Below, one piece after another: positions 45,101 to 53,024 of a DNA stretch of 64,000 nt. Positions within the stretch are counted from its first letter, which is position 1, and each line of letters begins with the position of its first letter. Origin of the DNA: an uncultured Mucilaginibacter sp. (GTDB lineage Bacteria > Bacteroidota > Bacteroidia > Sphingobacteriales > Sphingobacteriaceae); the NCBI GenBank assembly GCA_903864275.1, contig CAIPFE010000015.1, positions 62,001 to 126,000 on the forward strand, in the 5' to 3' direction. The notes under the pieces are model-generated. The model was not told the origin of the DNA and searched no databases. It worked only from the letters and a program-made list of their open reading frames with translations. Made by a program: the position numbers and the translations under genes.

Positions 45101-45208
45101 CGATCCGTCTTTTTGATCCGTTACTTTACCTGTTATCACCTTGTTTTGACCAAAAACAACGGAAAAACAGAAAAATAAAAGAAAAAAGGAGAGTAATTTT
45201 TTCTTCAT
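42113..45208 (-). CDS. SusC/RagA-family TonB-linked outer-membrane transporter
   Basis: 1031 residues with a signal peptide (about 1-20). A carboxypeptidase-regulatory-like domain (about 25-100, G-K-V-T-D-Q-K-D-G-S-P-L-P-G-V) is followed by the plug domain with V-V-V-G-Y-G-T-Q-K-R and V-R-G-x-x-S-I-N, and a large beta barrel ending G-I-N-V-G-L. It forms the TonB-driven channel with the SusD protein. No sigma/anti-sigma gene or regulator lies beside it. Confidence 0.94.
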   Translation of the reverse strand: MKKKLLSFFLLFFCFSVVFGQNKVITGKVTDQKDGSPLPGVSVIVKGSTAGTQTNLDGVYSLSVPDGTKALVFRYIGYKEADLPINGSIVNAQLEYDPKQLSEVVVVGYGTQKRSSITGAITSVSSKDIENTPVTTFEQAIQGKTAGVNIQAGNGKLGQDITIRVRGIASINGQIQPLIVMDGIVISDDNLSGTSAATNPLADINFNDIESIEVLKDASASAIYGSRASAGVLLITTKKGKAGTAQIEFGAQYGYDNPSRHRKFLNTTQWLQIEERAAVGAAPLDVANGSEPDLATALADDKAFVESRFTRYAAGSTNWTAYNTDWEKEAFQKAPHQQYDLDFSGGNDKTTYYFGGQALNQTGILKGNSFQRYSGRVNVVSQISKTFAAGANLNFAHVYNERLSNDDAFSTPLQIVALSPVTPVIDPRSGLISGTPPGASSNYPVYYDPLISVGNEYIHTGTYHTIGNIFANWELIKHLTFHSDFGIDQTNQNEDSYANSLTYRNTGTLNGSGFNDETIQVHFTTNHYLTYKGNLGTNSTLDGTAGFSFENNHFTTNSVSGQQFPSDAYKTIASAALINAGSSTQSAGTLVSYFGRANYAFKNKYLVSASVRADGSSNFGINNQYGYFPAGSVGWVLSQEDFLKNFQPLSNLKLRASYGLTGEAGTAYYQALGLFSGTAGYNGAPGQRYSQIANPNLKWEKTLQTDIGLDWGFFNNRLSGSLDYYNKDVSGMFLFVNIPETSGISTQLQNLGKMYNRGFEALITSENFVGKFRWSTSFNVAYNKNLVTDLNGQQIQGTSDLNWVIKGQEIGVFYGRQYAGVDPANGDALYYLNTKNADGSLNKATTNDPNAAANTVLGNAQPDWTGGITNTFSYKGFDLSFTFYGSFGNMIYNGGGQYMSANASNGFDNQTIDQLKYWDKPGDITNIPEPRLFYANGTSASSRYLESGNYVRLKQATIGYTFPKAMLAKVGIDKLRIFVNGSNLWLITKYSGWDPEVNADFLASSAPYNLGNDFYSAPQPRTITFGINVGL

Positions 45209-45659
45209 AAAGATTAGTTAATAGTTAATAGTTAATAGTTGTATGAAATTATTATATTTTATGCGTTGTTATATTTGCTTATTAACCGTAGGGGGGATAG
45301 TTAATAGTCGAATTTAAATTTAAAAATGGCAAAAAATATAGATATTTACAATAAAATACGTAAAAAATATGTTTTACGTTGAAAATGTGACACGGAAACA
45401 AGTCTAACGATTTTTAACTTTAGAAAGAAGTCAAACCCGATATTTTTTTTTATTTGAAGTTGTTTTATCTGATATTACCTACAGGTTCAGCGAGTTACAG
45501 ATGTGTTTTTGGGGGCGGGTTTATGCCCTCCCACCAGTGCTACGCAAGGATATTGAGATTTAAATTTATGTGACCGGCAAGGCCCGGACAGCTTAATAAA
45601 ACAAAAAGCCTCCCGGGTAACCGGAAAGCTCTTGAAATAACGTTTATCTTTTATTGCCC
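45209..45659. other. 451-bp intergenic region upstream of susC
   Basis: AT-rich. Near the susC start it has tandem TAGTTAA copies (about 45214-45238). A transcript-end hairpin for the neighbouring barrel gene lies at 45601-45630. The rest, about 45240-45590, shows no open frame or clear promoter I can support. Confidence 0.5.
45601..45630 (-). terminator. rho-independent terminator of the 45660-46199 gene
   Basis: On the minus strand AGCTTTCCGG-TTA-CCCGGGAGGCT forms a stem with G-U pairs, followed by TTTTTGTTTT. It lies 30 nt past the stop of the barrel protein gene. Confidence 0.75.
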
Positions 45660-46199
45660 TTAAAAAGTATAGCCAATGCTTATCCCGCCAGCGGCAATTA
45701 GGCCCTCATTATATAAAATAGGGACAAAAGCTATCCTGAAATTAATGCCGCCGTTATCCTGCTGGTATCGGTAACCTATGGTAGCAGTACCAATAAATCC
45801 TGTCAGATTATCGAATTCAAAAAAGGAGCCATTGGTAGTTCCCGCTGATCGTACAAAAGTTGTTCCAGCTCCTAACTCTAAAAAACTGCTCCCGGTACCA
45901 TATAAGTAATTTATTTGAAATGGAACAGAGGCAACCCAGTTGGCGCCTGTATTATAGTAGCCAGCTCCAATCCTGTAACCCCATTTATCCCTATCGTTAC
46001 CAAACCGTGTATCGTAATTTAACGTAAGTGCAAGGCCAGGGCCACCAACTTCAATGAATACACTACGTGGCCTGTCTGTAGATGTGATCGTTGATTCTCT
46101 TTTTACCGTGTCTTCTTCGAGATTTTGGGCTTTCAAACAAAAATGAGAAGTGACAAGTAAAAGTAATAATGTAGCTTTTAGCAAAAAGGCCTTCCTCAT
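45660..46199 (-). CDS. small exported beta-barrel protein, unknown
   Basis: 179 residues from ATG 46199 (M-R-K-A-F-L-L-K-A-T), with a signal peptide to about C-L-K-A-Q. The mature part shows alternating strands rich in Gly, Tyr and Phe and ends in I-S-I-G-Y-T-F, as in small outer-membrane barrels. No family recognised. The frame opens at 46244, but the signal peptide sets the start. Confidence 0.75.
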   Translation of the reverse strand: MRKAFLLKATLLLLLVTSHFCLKAQNLEEDTVKRESTITSTDRPRSVFIEVGGPGLALTLNYDTRFGNDRDKWGYRIGAGYYNTGANWVASVPFQINYLYGTGSSFLELGAGTTFVRSAGTTNGSFFEFDNLTGFIGTATIGYRYQQDNGGINFRIAFVPILYNEGLIAAGGISIGYTF

Positions 46200-46395
46200 T
46201 TTTAGTTTTTGAATTGTATGCTTATTAACAAATATCATAATCAATTTATAATTAGGATAGTGCGTTTTACGCTTACCCTAATTAAAATGTTTCAGTATTG
46301 ATAAGTGATCAGCCCCGAAAGACTCCTTCCCGGGGAGCCAAAGATTAGAGAATAGAAACATTCAGATCATCATTCACTCATCAGCATTAACTCAT

Positions 46396-48888
46396 TTAAC
46401 TCAAAAAAGTTTTAGTTAACTCGCCCTTCACATCTTCCTTCACGGTGAGGTCAATTGGGTTTTTAACCTTCTCATTCAACAGGGCAAGGTCAATTACTTC
46501 GTGCATATCAGTAACATAATGAAATTGAAGATCCTTTATGTAATCCCCTTTAATTTCCAGTATGTCCTTTCTGTTCGATGCGCATAAAATTATCTCTTTT
46601 ATATTGGCGCGTTTCGCCGCAAGTATTTTTTCTTTCAAGCCCCCAACAGGTAATACACGTCCGCGGAGGGTAATTTCCCCCGTCATTGCCAGGTGCGATT
46701 TAATTTTTCGTTGTGTAAACGCCGATGTTAAAGCGGTAAGCATGGTAATACCAGCTGAGGGGCCATCCTTAGGTGTAGCGCCCGCGGGCACATGTACATG
46801 AATATCCCACTGATCAAACAAACGCGGGTCAATATTAAAATTGGAAGCATGGGCACGTAAATAAGCCAAAGCAATAGTTACTGATTCTTTCATTACATCG
46901 CCAAGGCTCCCTGTTAAGGTTAACCGTCCTTTACCCGGGCTCAAACTGGCCTCAATGAACAAAATATCGCCACCCACCTGTGTCCAGGCCAGGCCGGTTA
47001 CAACTCCGGCTACCTCGTTGCCTTCGTACTGGTCTTTATCAAATATAGGCGCCCCCAATATTTTTTCTACCTCTGCCTTGCTTACAACAGGGTTATAGGG
47101 TTCGTCCATGGCGATATTTTTTGCCACACCCCGAACCAGGGAACCTATTTTTTTCTCGAGCGCCCGGACACCGGATTCGCGGGTATAATCAACTACTAGC
47201 TTTTCGAGGATATCCGGCCTGATCACTACATCTTTGGGTTTTAATCCGTGAGCTTCGCGCTGTTTGGGAACGAGATGCTGCCTGGCAATTTCAATTTTCT
47301 CCTCAATAGTGTAACCGCTTACCTCGATAACCTCCATTCGGTCGAGTAAAGCGGGCTGAATACTACTCAGGGAGTTTGCAGTTGCGATGAACATAATGTT
47401 CGACAGATCAAAATCAACCTCAACATAATGATCATAAAAAGTACTATTCTGTTCCGGATCAAGTACTTCCAGCAAGGCCGATGACGGGTCGCCCCTGAAA
47501 TCGTTGCCTACTTTATCAATTTCGTCCAAAATAAAAACAGGGTTAGCAGCTCCGGCCTTTTTTACTGATTGGATAATACGGCCCGGCATGGCACCTATAT
47601 ATGTTTTGCGGTGACCCCTTATTTCGGCCTCATCACGTATCCCGCCTAAAGCCATGCGCACATATTTGCGCCCCAGCGCCTTTGCAATTGATTTCCCTAA
47701 TGAAGTTTTGCCAACACCGGGAGGGCCAACCAAACAAAGGATAGGTGCTTTCATATTATGCTTTAATTTAAGCACAGCAAGGTATTCAATAATGCGCTGT
47801 TTTACCTTATCCAGCCCAAAGTGGTCTTTATCCAAAACTTTTTGGGCACGTTTAAGGTCAAAATTATCTTTGGTAAACTCGCTCCACGGCAGGTCAAGCA
47901 ACAACTCGAGGTAGTTGATCTGCACGGAATAATCGGCTGCAGCAGGATTTGTGCGCGCCAATTTTTCAAGTTCTTTAACAAAATGATCATTAACTTCTTT
48001 TGCCCATTTCTTTTTTGCACCGCGCAATTTCAGGCTTTCTATTTCGAGGTCCGGAGAATTACCGCCGAGCTCTTCCTGGATTGTTTTTAGTTGCTGATTT
48101 AAAAAATAATCACGCTGTTGTTTGTCAAGGTCGACCCTTACCTTGCTTTGTATCTGGTTTTTTAACTCCAGCATTTGCAGGTCTAAAGTAAGGTGCTCCA
48201 ACACAAGGTTTGTCCTAATACGCAAATTGGGTTCTTCCAGTAAACGCTGCTTGGCGGTCATGTCCGCATTCATATTTGATGAAATAAAATTTATCAAAAA
48301 CGAAGTGCTTTCAATATTGCGTATGGCTATGCCAGCTTCACTTGGAATATTGGGCGAAAGCTGGATGATGTTCATAGCCATATCTTTAATAGACGAGACC
48401 ATGGCCTTAAATTCCTTATCGACCTTATGCGTTACTTCTTTAAAAGGTTCAATAGTCGCTTTAATATAAGGCACGCTTTGAACTTCTTCTTTTAAAACAA
48501 AGCGTTTTTTGCCCTGCAATATCACGGTGGTATTGCCATCGGGCATTTGCAGCATTTTAATGATCAGCGCGATGGTACCTACTTTGTTCAACTGGGAAAA
48601 TGAGGGGTCTTCAATCCCAACATCCTGTTGGGCAACAACCCCGATCAAACGGGTACCCTTGTTGGCATCGCGGATAAGTTTAATTGATTTGTCCCTCCCT
48701 ACCGTTATCGGGATAACCACCCCCGGAAATAGCACCGTATTCCGAAGTGGTAAAATGGGCAAAAATTCAGGCAATTGTTCATTGTTCATTTCCTCCTCGT
48801 CTTCTGACGACATCAGCGGAAAAAACTCAGAATCTTCGTTTATTATTGGTGAAGCACTTCTAAAATCGAATGGATCAAAACTCATCAA
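46396..48888 (-). CDS. lon: ATP-dependent protease Lon
   Basis: 830 residues. The LON substrate domain covers about 40-240 (L-P-I-L-P-L-R-N-T-V-L-F-P-G). The AAA+ domain has Walker A G-P-P-G-V-G-K-T at 388-395 and Walker B F-I-L-D-E-I-D-K. The protease domain has the Ser-Lys dyad S711 (P-K-D-G-P-S-A-G) and K754. It degrades damaged and regulatory proteins. A TATTTTTG box lies 40 nt upstream. A second ATG sits one codon after the first. Confidence 0.97.
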   Translation of the reverse strand: MMSFDPFDFRSASPIINEDSEFFPLMSSEDEEEMNNEQLPEFLPILPLRNTVLFPGVVIPITVGRDKSIKLIRDANKGTRLIGVVAQQDVGIEDPSFSQLNKVGTIALIIKMLQMPDGNTTVILQGKKRFVLKEEVQSVPYIKATIEPFKEVTHKVDKEFKAMVSSIKDMAMNIIQLSPNIPSEAGIAIRNIESTSFLINFISSNMNADMTAKQRLLEEPNLRIRTNLVLEHLTLDLQMLELKNQIQSKVRVDLDKQQRDYFLNQQLKTIQEELGGNSPDLEIESLKLRGAKKKWAKEVNDHFVKELEKLARTNPAAADYSVQINYLELLLDLPWSEFTKDNFDLKRAQKVLDKDHFGLDKVKQRIIEYLAVLKLKHNMKAPILCLVGPPGVGKTSLGKSIAKALGRKYVRMALGGIRDEAEIRGHRKTYIGAMPGRIIQSVKKAGAANPVFILDEIDKVGNDFRGDPSSALLEVLDPEQNSTFYDHYVEVDFDLSNIMFIATANSLSSIQPALLDRMEVIEVSGYTIEEKIEIARQHLVPKQREAHGLKPKDVVIRPDILEKLVVDYTRESGVRALEKKIGSLVRGVAKNIAMDEPYNPVVSKAEVEKILGAPIFDKDQYEGNEVAGVVTGLAWTQVGGDILFIEASLSPGKGRLTLTGSLGDVMKESVTIALAYLRAHASNFNIDPRLFDQWDIHVHVPAGATPKDGPSAGITMLTALTSAFTQRKIKSHLAMTGEITLRGRVLPVGGLKEKILAAKRANIKEIILCASNRKDILEIKGDYIKDLQFHYVTDMHEVIDLALLNEKVKNPIDLTVKEDVKGELTKTFLS

Positions 48889-49249
48889 AACCTCTATTTA
48901 TGATAAAAAACGTCATATTGTCAGCCTGCAAAAATACAGGATGCAACAAGTACAGGTTAAATAGCAGTCGCTCCCGTACAAATGTAATGGTTCAAGACAT
49001 GTGCCAATATAAGCTAATAATCATTAACAATTATTTTTGAGTTATAATTAATTGATTATATGCTAGTTATAAATTCCTCTCAATTTTGTCAAATGAATAA
49101 AAATTATTGGTAAAGATGAAAAAAAGTCATATTATCGCCTTCTTTTATCCCGAATATTACATGGATTTTCGCAAAAAAAATTATTCGGCATAATAATTTC
49201 TTGCAAATTCAGTTATTGATATACTAATTTGATATACAATAAGCTCTTG
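48889..49249. other. 361-bp intergenic region between lon and the TPR gene
   Basis: It holds the lon promoter box (48929-48936). The remainder is AT-rich with no word-repeat element, hairpin or open frame that I can support. Confidence 0.5.
48929..48936 (-). promoter_or_regulatory. -7 box TATTTTTG of lon
   Basis: Exact TAnnTTTG match on the minus strand, 40 nt before ATG 48888. No heat-shock inverted repeat is apparent. Confidence 0.5.
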
Positions 49250-49870
49250 ATGAAGCTGTCACTTATCATTTCCTTCCTGGTTATAACTTCGCTTGAAAAC
49301 ACGTCGGCACAAAATTCCTATTTCAAATTGGGCCAGCAAGCTTTAATGGACGGCGATTTTAAAGTTGCGGCAGCGCAGCTGGAAAAAGCTTGTCTTATCG
49401 ATTCAACCAATGCGAATGCTTTATGGATGCTGGGCTACTCCTATTACCATAGCGAAAATTATAAAAAATCAATTGCGGCTTACAATAAAGAACTCGCAAT
49501 AAATCCTACTGATGCCATGGCCTATTATTACAGGGCACGGTCGAAAGGTTATCTTGGCAAGGATAACCAGCTTTCCCAGGCTGATAAAGAGAAATATTTG
49601 ATAGGTGCGATATTTGATCTTACCAAAGCGATCTCCATCGAGCCTAATGATACTAAATTTCAAACCAGGGGTATTGCTTACCGCGACTACGGCATATTTA
49701 AACTGCAGGCTACAGGGCGGTTTTATGATAAGTACCGCGGCATTAATTCGTTAAAGGCATCTATCGCCGACCTTGAAAGGGTATTGGCAAACAACCCCGA
49801 ACGGACTGATATATCGTCACTCATCGACCTTTCCAGACTAAGACTTGATGAGGCGCTTGCCCACCGCTAA
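49250..49870 (+). CDS. exported TPR-repeat protein
   Basis: 206 residues from ATG 49250. Signal peptide about 1-20 (ending N-T-S-A-Q). At least three tetratricopeptide repeats follow (A-L-W-M-L-G-Y-S-Y-Y..., A-M-A-Y-Y-Y-R-A-R...). It is a protein-binding scaffold with no catalytic feature. A TTG-start extension to 49229 is possible but less likely. Confidence 0.8.
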   Translation: MKLSLIISFLVITSLENTSAQNSYFKLGQQALMDGDFKVAAAQLEKACLIDSTNANALWMLGYSYYHSENYKKSIAAYNKELAINPTDAMAYYYRARSKGYLGKDNQLSQADKEKYLIGAIFDLTKAISIEPNDTKFQTRGIAYRDYGIFKLQATGRFYDKYRGINSLKASIADLERVLANNPERTDISSLIDLSRLRLDEALAHR

Positions 49871-49871
49871 G

Positions 49872-50435
49872 TTATTTGGCTATCGCCCCCTTTATCTCAT
49901 AAAAATTAGATCCCAGCAGCCTTACCTTTTGCATCTTATCGATAATGTAAAGCGAATCGGGAAAATAACTTAGCTTTTCGGCAGTTTGATAAAGGATATT
50001 TTTGGGGGTTTTGTTATAAATAAGTATCCATTTCACTTTGCCTTTATCTTGTTTGATAAGCATTTGGCGCATTTTCAGTTCAGGATATTTCGCCCGGTAG
50101 ACTATGAGGCCATCTTCGTCAAGCATAGTGTAACTGTCTTTCCAGGCCGGGCGGTTAATGTCCGCTTCTTTAAATAAGCTTAATTCAAGCTCCCAGTCGC
50201 TGATATGCACGGTTTTACTTTCAGAAACTGCATTATGGGTAACAGTTTTTAAAACCGGTTTGTTCAATTTGTTGAGCCGGGCAATATCTTTTGCGAAATA
50301 TCCATTTATGTCAAAATATTTCAAAGACGCCCCGCTTTCTTTAACATCAGGTTTACACTCCGACCAACAAGCGATAAGCACTATACCACCAAACAAAACG
50401 GCAGCTCCCTTTAATTTCGTCTTATACCAATACAT
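49872..50435 (-). CDS. hypothetical exported protein downstream of gpmI
   Basis: 187 residues. The hydrophobic N-terminus ends in L-I-A-C, a possible lipobox near residue 23, so it may be a lipoprotein. No known domain. Its start overlaps the gpmI end by 14 nt, so it is cotranscribed with gpmI, and it is convergent with the TPR gene at 1-nt spacing. Confidence 0.7.
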   Translation of the reverse strand: MYWYKTKLKGAAVLFGGIVLIACWSECKPDVKESGASLKYFDINGYFAKDIARLNKLNKPVLKTVTHNAVSESKTVHISDWELELSLFKEADINRPAWKDSYTMLDEDGLIVYRAKYPELKMRQMLIKQDKGKVKWILIYNKTPKNILYQTAEKLSYFPDSLYIIDKMQKVRLLGSNFYEIKGAIAK

Positions 50436-51945
50436 TGCCGGTCATTTTTTCTGGAATGGGAACCCCTATGATCTTTAATATCGTCGGCGCAATGTCACCC
50501 AGTTTACCATCTTTTACCTGCTTAACATCTTTATCAATAATAATGCAGGGAACCAGGTTAGTTGTGTGGGCAGTATTTGGCGTCCCGTCATCATTGATCA
50601 TAAAATCGGCGTTGCCATGATCAGCAATAATTATAAACGAATAGCCGTACTTCAAGCCTGTTTCCACCACGTCTTTAGTGCACTTGTCGGCAGTTTCGGC
50701 AGCTTTAACAACCGCGCTGAATACGCCGGTATGGCCAACCATATCGGTATTGGCAAAATTAAGTATGATCACGTCGGCCCAGCCGCTTTTTAGTTCGGGG
50801 ATAATAGCATCACGTATTCCTTCGGCGCTCATTTCAGGCTGCAAATCATACGTCGCCACTTTTGGCGACGGCACCAACAAACGCCTTTCATTAACAAATT
50901 CTTTCTCACGGCCGCCCGAAAAGAAAAACGTTACGTGCGGGTATTTCTCAGTTTCGGCTATCCTGATCTGGTTTTTCCCGGCATACTGTAAAGTTTCACC
51001 CAGTGTTTCTGCCAGATCGTCTTTATCAAATAGCACCTTTACATTTTTAAAGGTTTCGTCATAAGGCGTCATTGTAATATAATGCAGGTCCAGCGCGTGC
51101 ATATTATACTCGGGAAAGGCTTTTTGTGTTAAAGCGATTGTGATCTCACGGCCACGGTCGGTCCTGAAATTAAAACAGATCACCACGTCGCCATTTTCTA
51201 TCACAGCAATTGGCCGGCCATTTTTGTCAACCCTCACAATGGGTTTTACAAACTCATCCGTAACATCCCTTAAATACGATTCCTTAATAGATTGGATGAT
51301 ATTTTGAGATGCCTCGCCAATACCATTAACCATTAAGTCATAAGCCAGTTTAACCCTTTCCCAGCGGTTATCCCTGTCCATAGCATAATACCTGCCAATT
51401 GTTGAGGCGAGTTTAACCGGGCTGTCCTGAATATAGTCTTCCAGATCGGTTATAAAATTTACACCCGATTTTGGATCGGTATCGCGGCCATCTAAAAAAG
51501 CATGGATAAATACCTTGTCGAGATTAAAAGTATTGGCGGCATCGCATAAACCTTTTATATGCCTGATGTGCGAGTGTACGCCGCCATCGGATACAAGCCC
51601 GATAAGATGCACTTTTTTATCGTTTTGTTTTGCGTATTCAAAAGCTTCCTTCAGTACTTCAATTTGCGGGAACTCATTGTCGTCAACCGCTTTGTGTATG
51701 CGGCCCAATTCCTGGTGAACAATCCGGCCAGCGCCTAAATTCATGTGCCCTACTTCCGAATTTCCCATTTGCCCGGCGGGGAGGCCAACGGCTGTCCCTG
51801 ATGCCTCCAGTTTTGAATGGGGGTATCGTTTCAACATGGAATCGAAGAAAGGCGTTTTTGCCGCAACTATAGCATTCGACTGATCATTACGGCCGTAACC
51901 CCAGCCATCGAGGATAATTAATGCAATTTTTTTTTTGTTTTCCAC
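50422..51945 (-). CDS. gpmI: 2,3-bisphosphoglycerate-independent phosphoglycerate mutase
   Basis: 507 residues of the alkaline-phosphatase-like family: I-I-L-D-G-W-G at the N-terminus, catalytic Ser in Q-M-G-N-S-E-V-G-H-M-N-L-G-A-G-R, and metal ligands in I-I-A-D-H-G-N-A-D. It interconverts 3- and 2-phosphoglycerate in glycolysis. The start is GTG (51945). A TATATTTG box ends only 4 nt upstream, so the mRNA is probably leaderless. Confidence 0.96.
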   Translation of the reverse strand: MENKKKIALIILDGWGYGRNDQSNAIVAAKTPFFDSMLKRYPHSKLEASGTAVGLPAGQMGNSEVGHMNLGAGRIVHQELGRIHKAVDDNEFPQIEVLKEAFEYAKQNDKKVHLIGLVSDGGVHSHIRHIKGLCDAANTFNLDKVFIHAFLDGRDTDPKSGVNFITDLEDYIQDSPVKLASTIGRYYAMDRDNRWERVKLAYDLMVNGIGEASQNIIQSIKESYLRDVTDEFVKPIVRVDKNGRPIAVIENGDVVICFNFRTDRGREITIALTQKAFPEYNMHALDLHYITMTPYDETFKNVKVLFDKDDLAETLGETLQYAGKNQIRIAETEKYPHVTFFFSGGREKEFVNERRLLVPSPKVATYDLQPEMSAEGIRDAIIPELKSGWADVIILNFANTDMVGHTGVFSAVVKAAETADKCTKDVVETGLKYGYSFIIIADHGNADFMINDDGTPNTAHTTNLVPCIIIDKDVKQVKDGKLGDIAPTILKIIGVPIPEKMTGNVLV

Positions 51946-51949
51946 AATG

Positions 51950-51957
51950 CAAATATA
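51950..51957 (-). promoter_or_regulatory. -7 box TATATTTG directly before gpmI
   Basis: Exact TAnnTTTG match with 4 nt between it and the GTG start. Confidence 0.6.
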
Positions 51958-52108
51958 AAGGCAACGTTGTAATATTTGTTGATTAAGTTGATTAAGTGAA
52001 TAGTTGATTATGTTATCTTGATAATCGTTGGCAATTTTATCAATTTTTACCCCTTCTCCATCAAAATCTGGTCAACAAAATTCAACCCAATCACCTTTAA
52101 AATAATTA

Positions 52109-52507
52109 ATGATAATGAAATTGCATTACCTGCCATTGTTCGTTATATTATACCTGGTTCCTGCGGTTTCTTTCGCGGACCCGATAGATAAAGTAGCTGA
52201 GTTGGTACGGCAGGGAAATATTTATGAAATTTCCAGGTTGTTTGCTCCAAATGTTGAGGTCAATATTTTGGGAAGTGAAACTGTTTCCAAAGACCACGCC
52301 GAACTTATCCTGCGTAAATTCTTCGATGAAAATATGCCGAAGTCGGTTAAGATACTCCATAAAATAAATTCAAACGCAAACTACCGTTTGGGTGTATTGA
52401 TTATGAATACTAACAAGGGCGCATTCCGGATAGCCTTCACGCTCAAACAAAACGGAGGTGATTTGATGATCATCGAATTTCGTATTGAGCCGGAGAAGAT
52501 CAAATAG
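52109..52507 (+). CDS. DUF4783 exported protein
   Basis: 132 residues with a signal peptide (about 1-23, V-S-F-A-D). The rest has the small alpha+beta (NTF2-like) pattern of DUF4783, a Bacteroidota family often found next to nadC, as here. Function unknown. A start at ATG 52115 is also possible. The TAG stop overlaps a half word-repeat. Confidence 0.82.
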   Translation: MIMKLHYLPLFVILYLVPAVSFADPIDKVAELVRQGNIYEISRLFAPNVEVNILGSETVSKDHAELILRKFFDENMPKSVKILHKINSNANYRLGVLIMNTNKGAFRIAFTLKQNGGDLMIIEFRIEPEKIK

Positions 52508-52534
52508 TTCATTGTTGATGGTTCATAGTTCATT
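52506..52534. repeat. half of a word-repeat element (GTTCATAG type)
   Basis: One arm of the GTTCATTG/GTTGATG/GTTCATAG type starts in the DUF4783 stop codon. The complementary arm is absent; the DUF2630 gene end follows 13 nt later. It may be a decayed terminator. Confidence 0.6.
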
Positions 52535-52546
52535 GCCGCTGTAATC

Positions 52547-52780
52547 CTACTCCTCGTAGTTTTCAACAATATCGGGCGGGCGGATCGCTGCTTTATCAGG
52601 GTTTTTTCCAGCGTCGCGCAGCGCCCGGCGCTGCCTCAGGAAATCCCAGCACTGATCTAGTTCCACTTTTATTTTATGAAGCTGTTTAACGTCCTCATCT
52701 GATAAATTTTCTTTTCCATATAAATCTTCTTCCTTTTCTGAGAGACTTTTGATGTGTGTTAATACCTGGTTGTCTTCCAT
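52547..52780 (-). CDS. DUF2630 protein
   Basis: 77 residues matching DUF2630: I-x-x-L-x-x-E-E-x-x-L-Y near 10-22, a helical middle and the conserved C-W-D-x-L-R-Q-R-R-A-L-R-D-A-G. Small, helical and cytoplasmic, with unknown function. Confidence 0.88.
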   Translation of the reverse strand: MEDNQVLTHIKSLSEKEEDLYGKENLSDEDVKQLHKIKVELDQCWDFLRQRRALRDAGKNPDKAAIRPPDIVENYEE

Positions 52781-52898
52781 TTTATGTTTTAGATTGGTTA
52801 AAATAACGATTGCATTAATTATTTAAAGTTAATCAACTTATGTCTAAAAATTCGCTATGGATCGGACAACTTTTTAGTTCATGTTTGTGGGTTCATGC

Positions 52899-52984
52899 CC
52901 ATAGTCCATGCACCATAGTCGATAGTCCATGGCAAGGCAGCACTCACGATATTAAAACCATCGACTATGGTCCATGGACTATGG
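52899..52984. repeat. word-repeat inverted element upstream of nadC (CCATAGTC type)
   Basis: 52899-52923 and 52960-52984 form a 25-bp stem with one mismatch, built from CCATAGTC and ATAGTCGAT words, with a further copy in the loop. It lies between divergent gene starts and ends 11 nt before the nadC -7 box. Confidence 0.85.
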
Positions 52985-52995
52985 ACTTTCTTTCT

Positions 52996-53003
52996 TACTT
53001 TTG
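52996..53003 (+). promoter_or_regulatory. -7 box TACTTTTG of nadC
   Basis: Exact TAnnTTTG match, 21 nt before the TTG start at 53025. It excludes the in-frame ATG at 52974, which lies upstream of the promoter. Confidence 0.6.
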
Positions 53004-53024
53004 GGGCTTCAAAAGCTACCGGAT

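Noticed and set aside
45260..45280. Plus-strand TATATTTG-like box upstream of susC
   Set aside because: It points away from susC and no plus-strand gene follows, so chance occurrence in AT-rich DNA is likely.
52974..53024. ATG start of nadC at 52974
   Set aside because: This ATG is in the word-repeat arm, upstream of the TACTTTTG box; the extra residues are not family-like.
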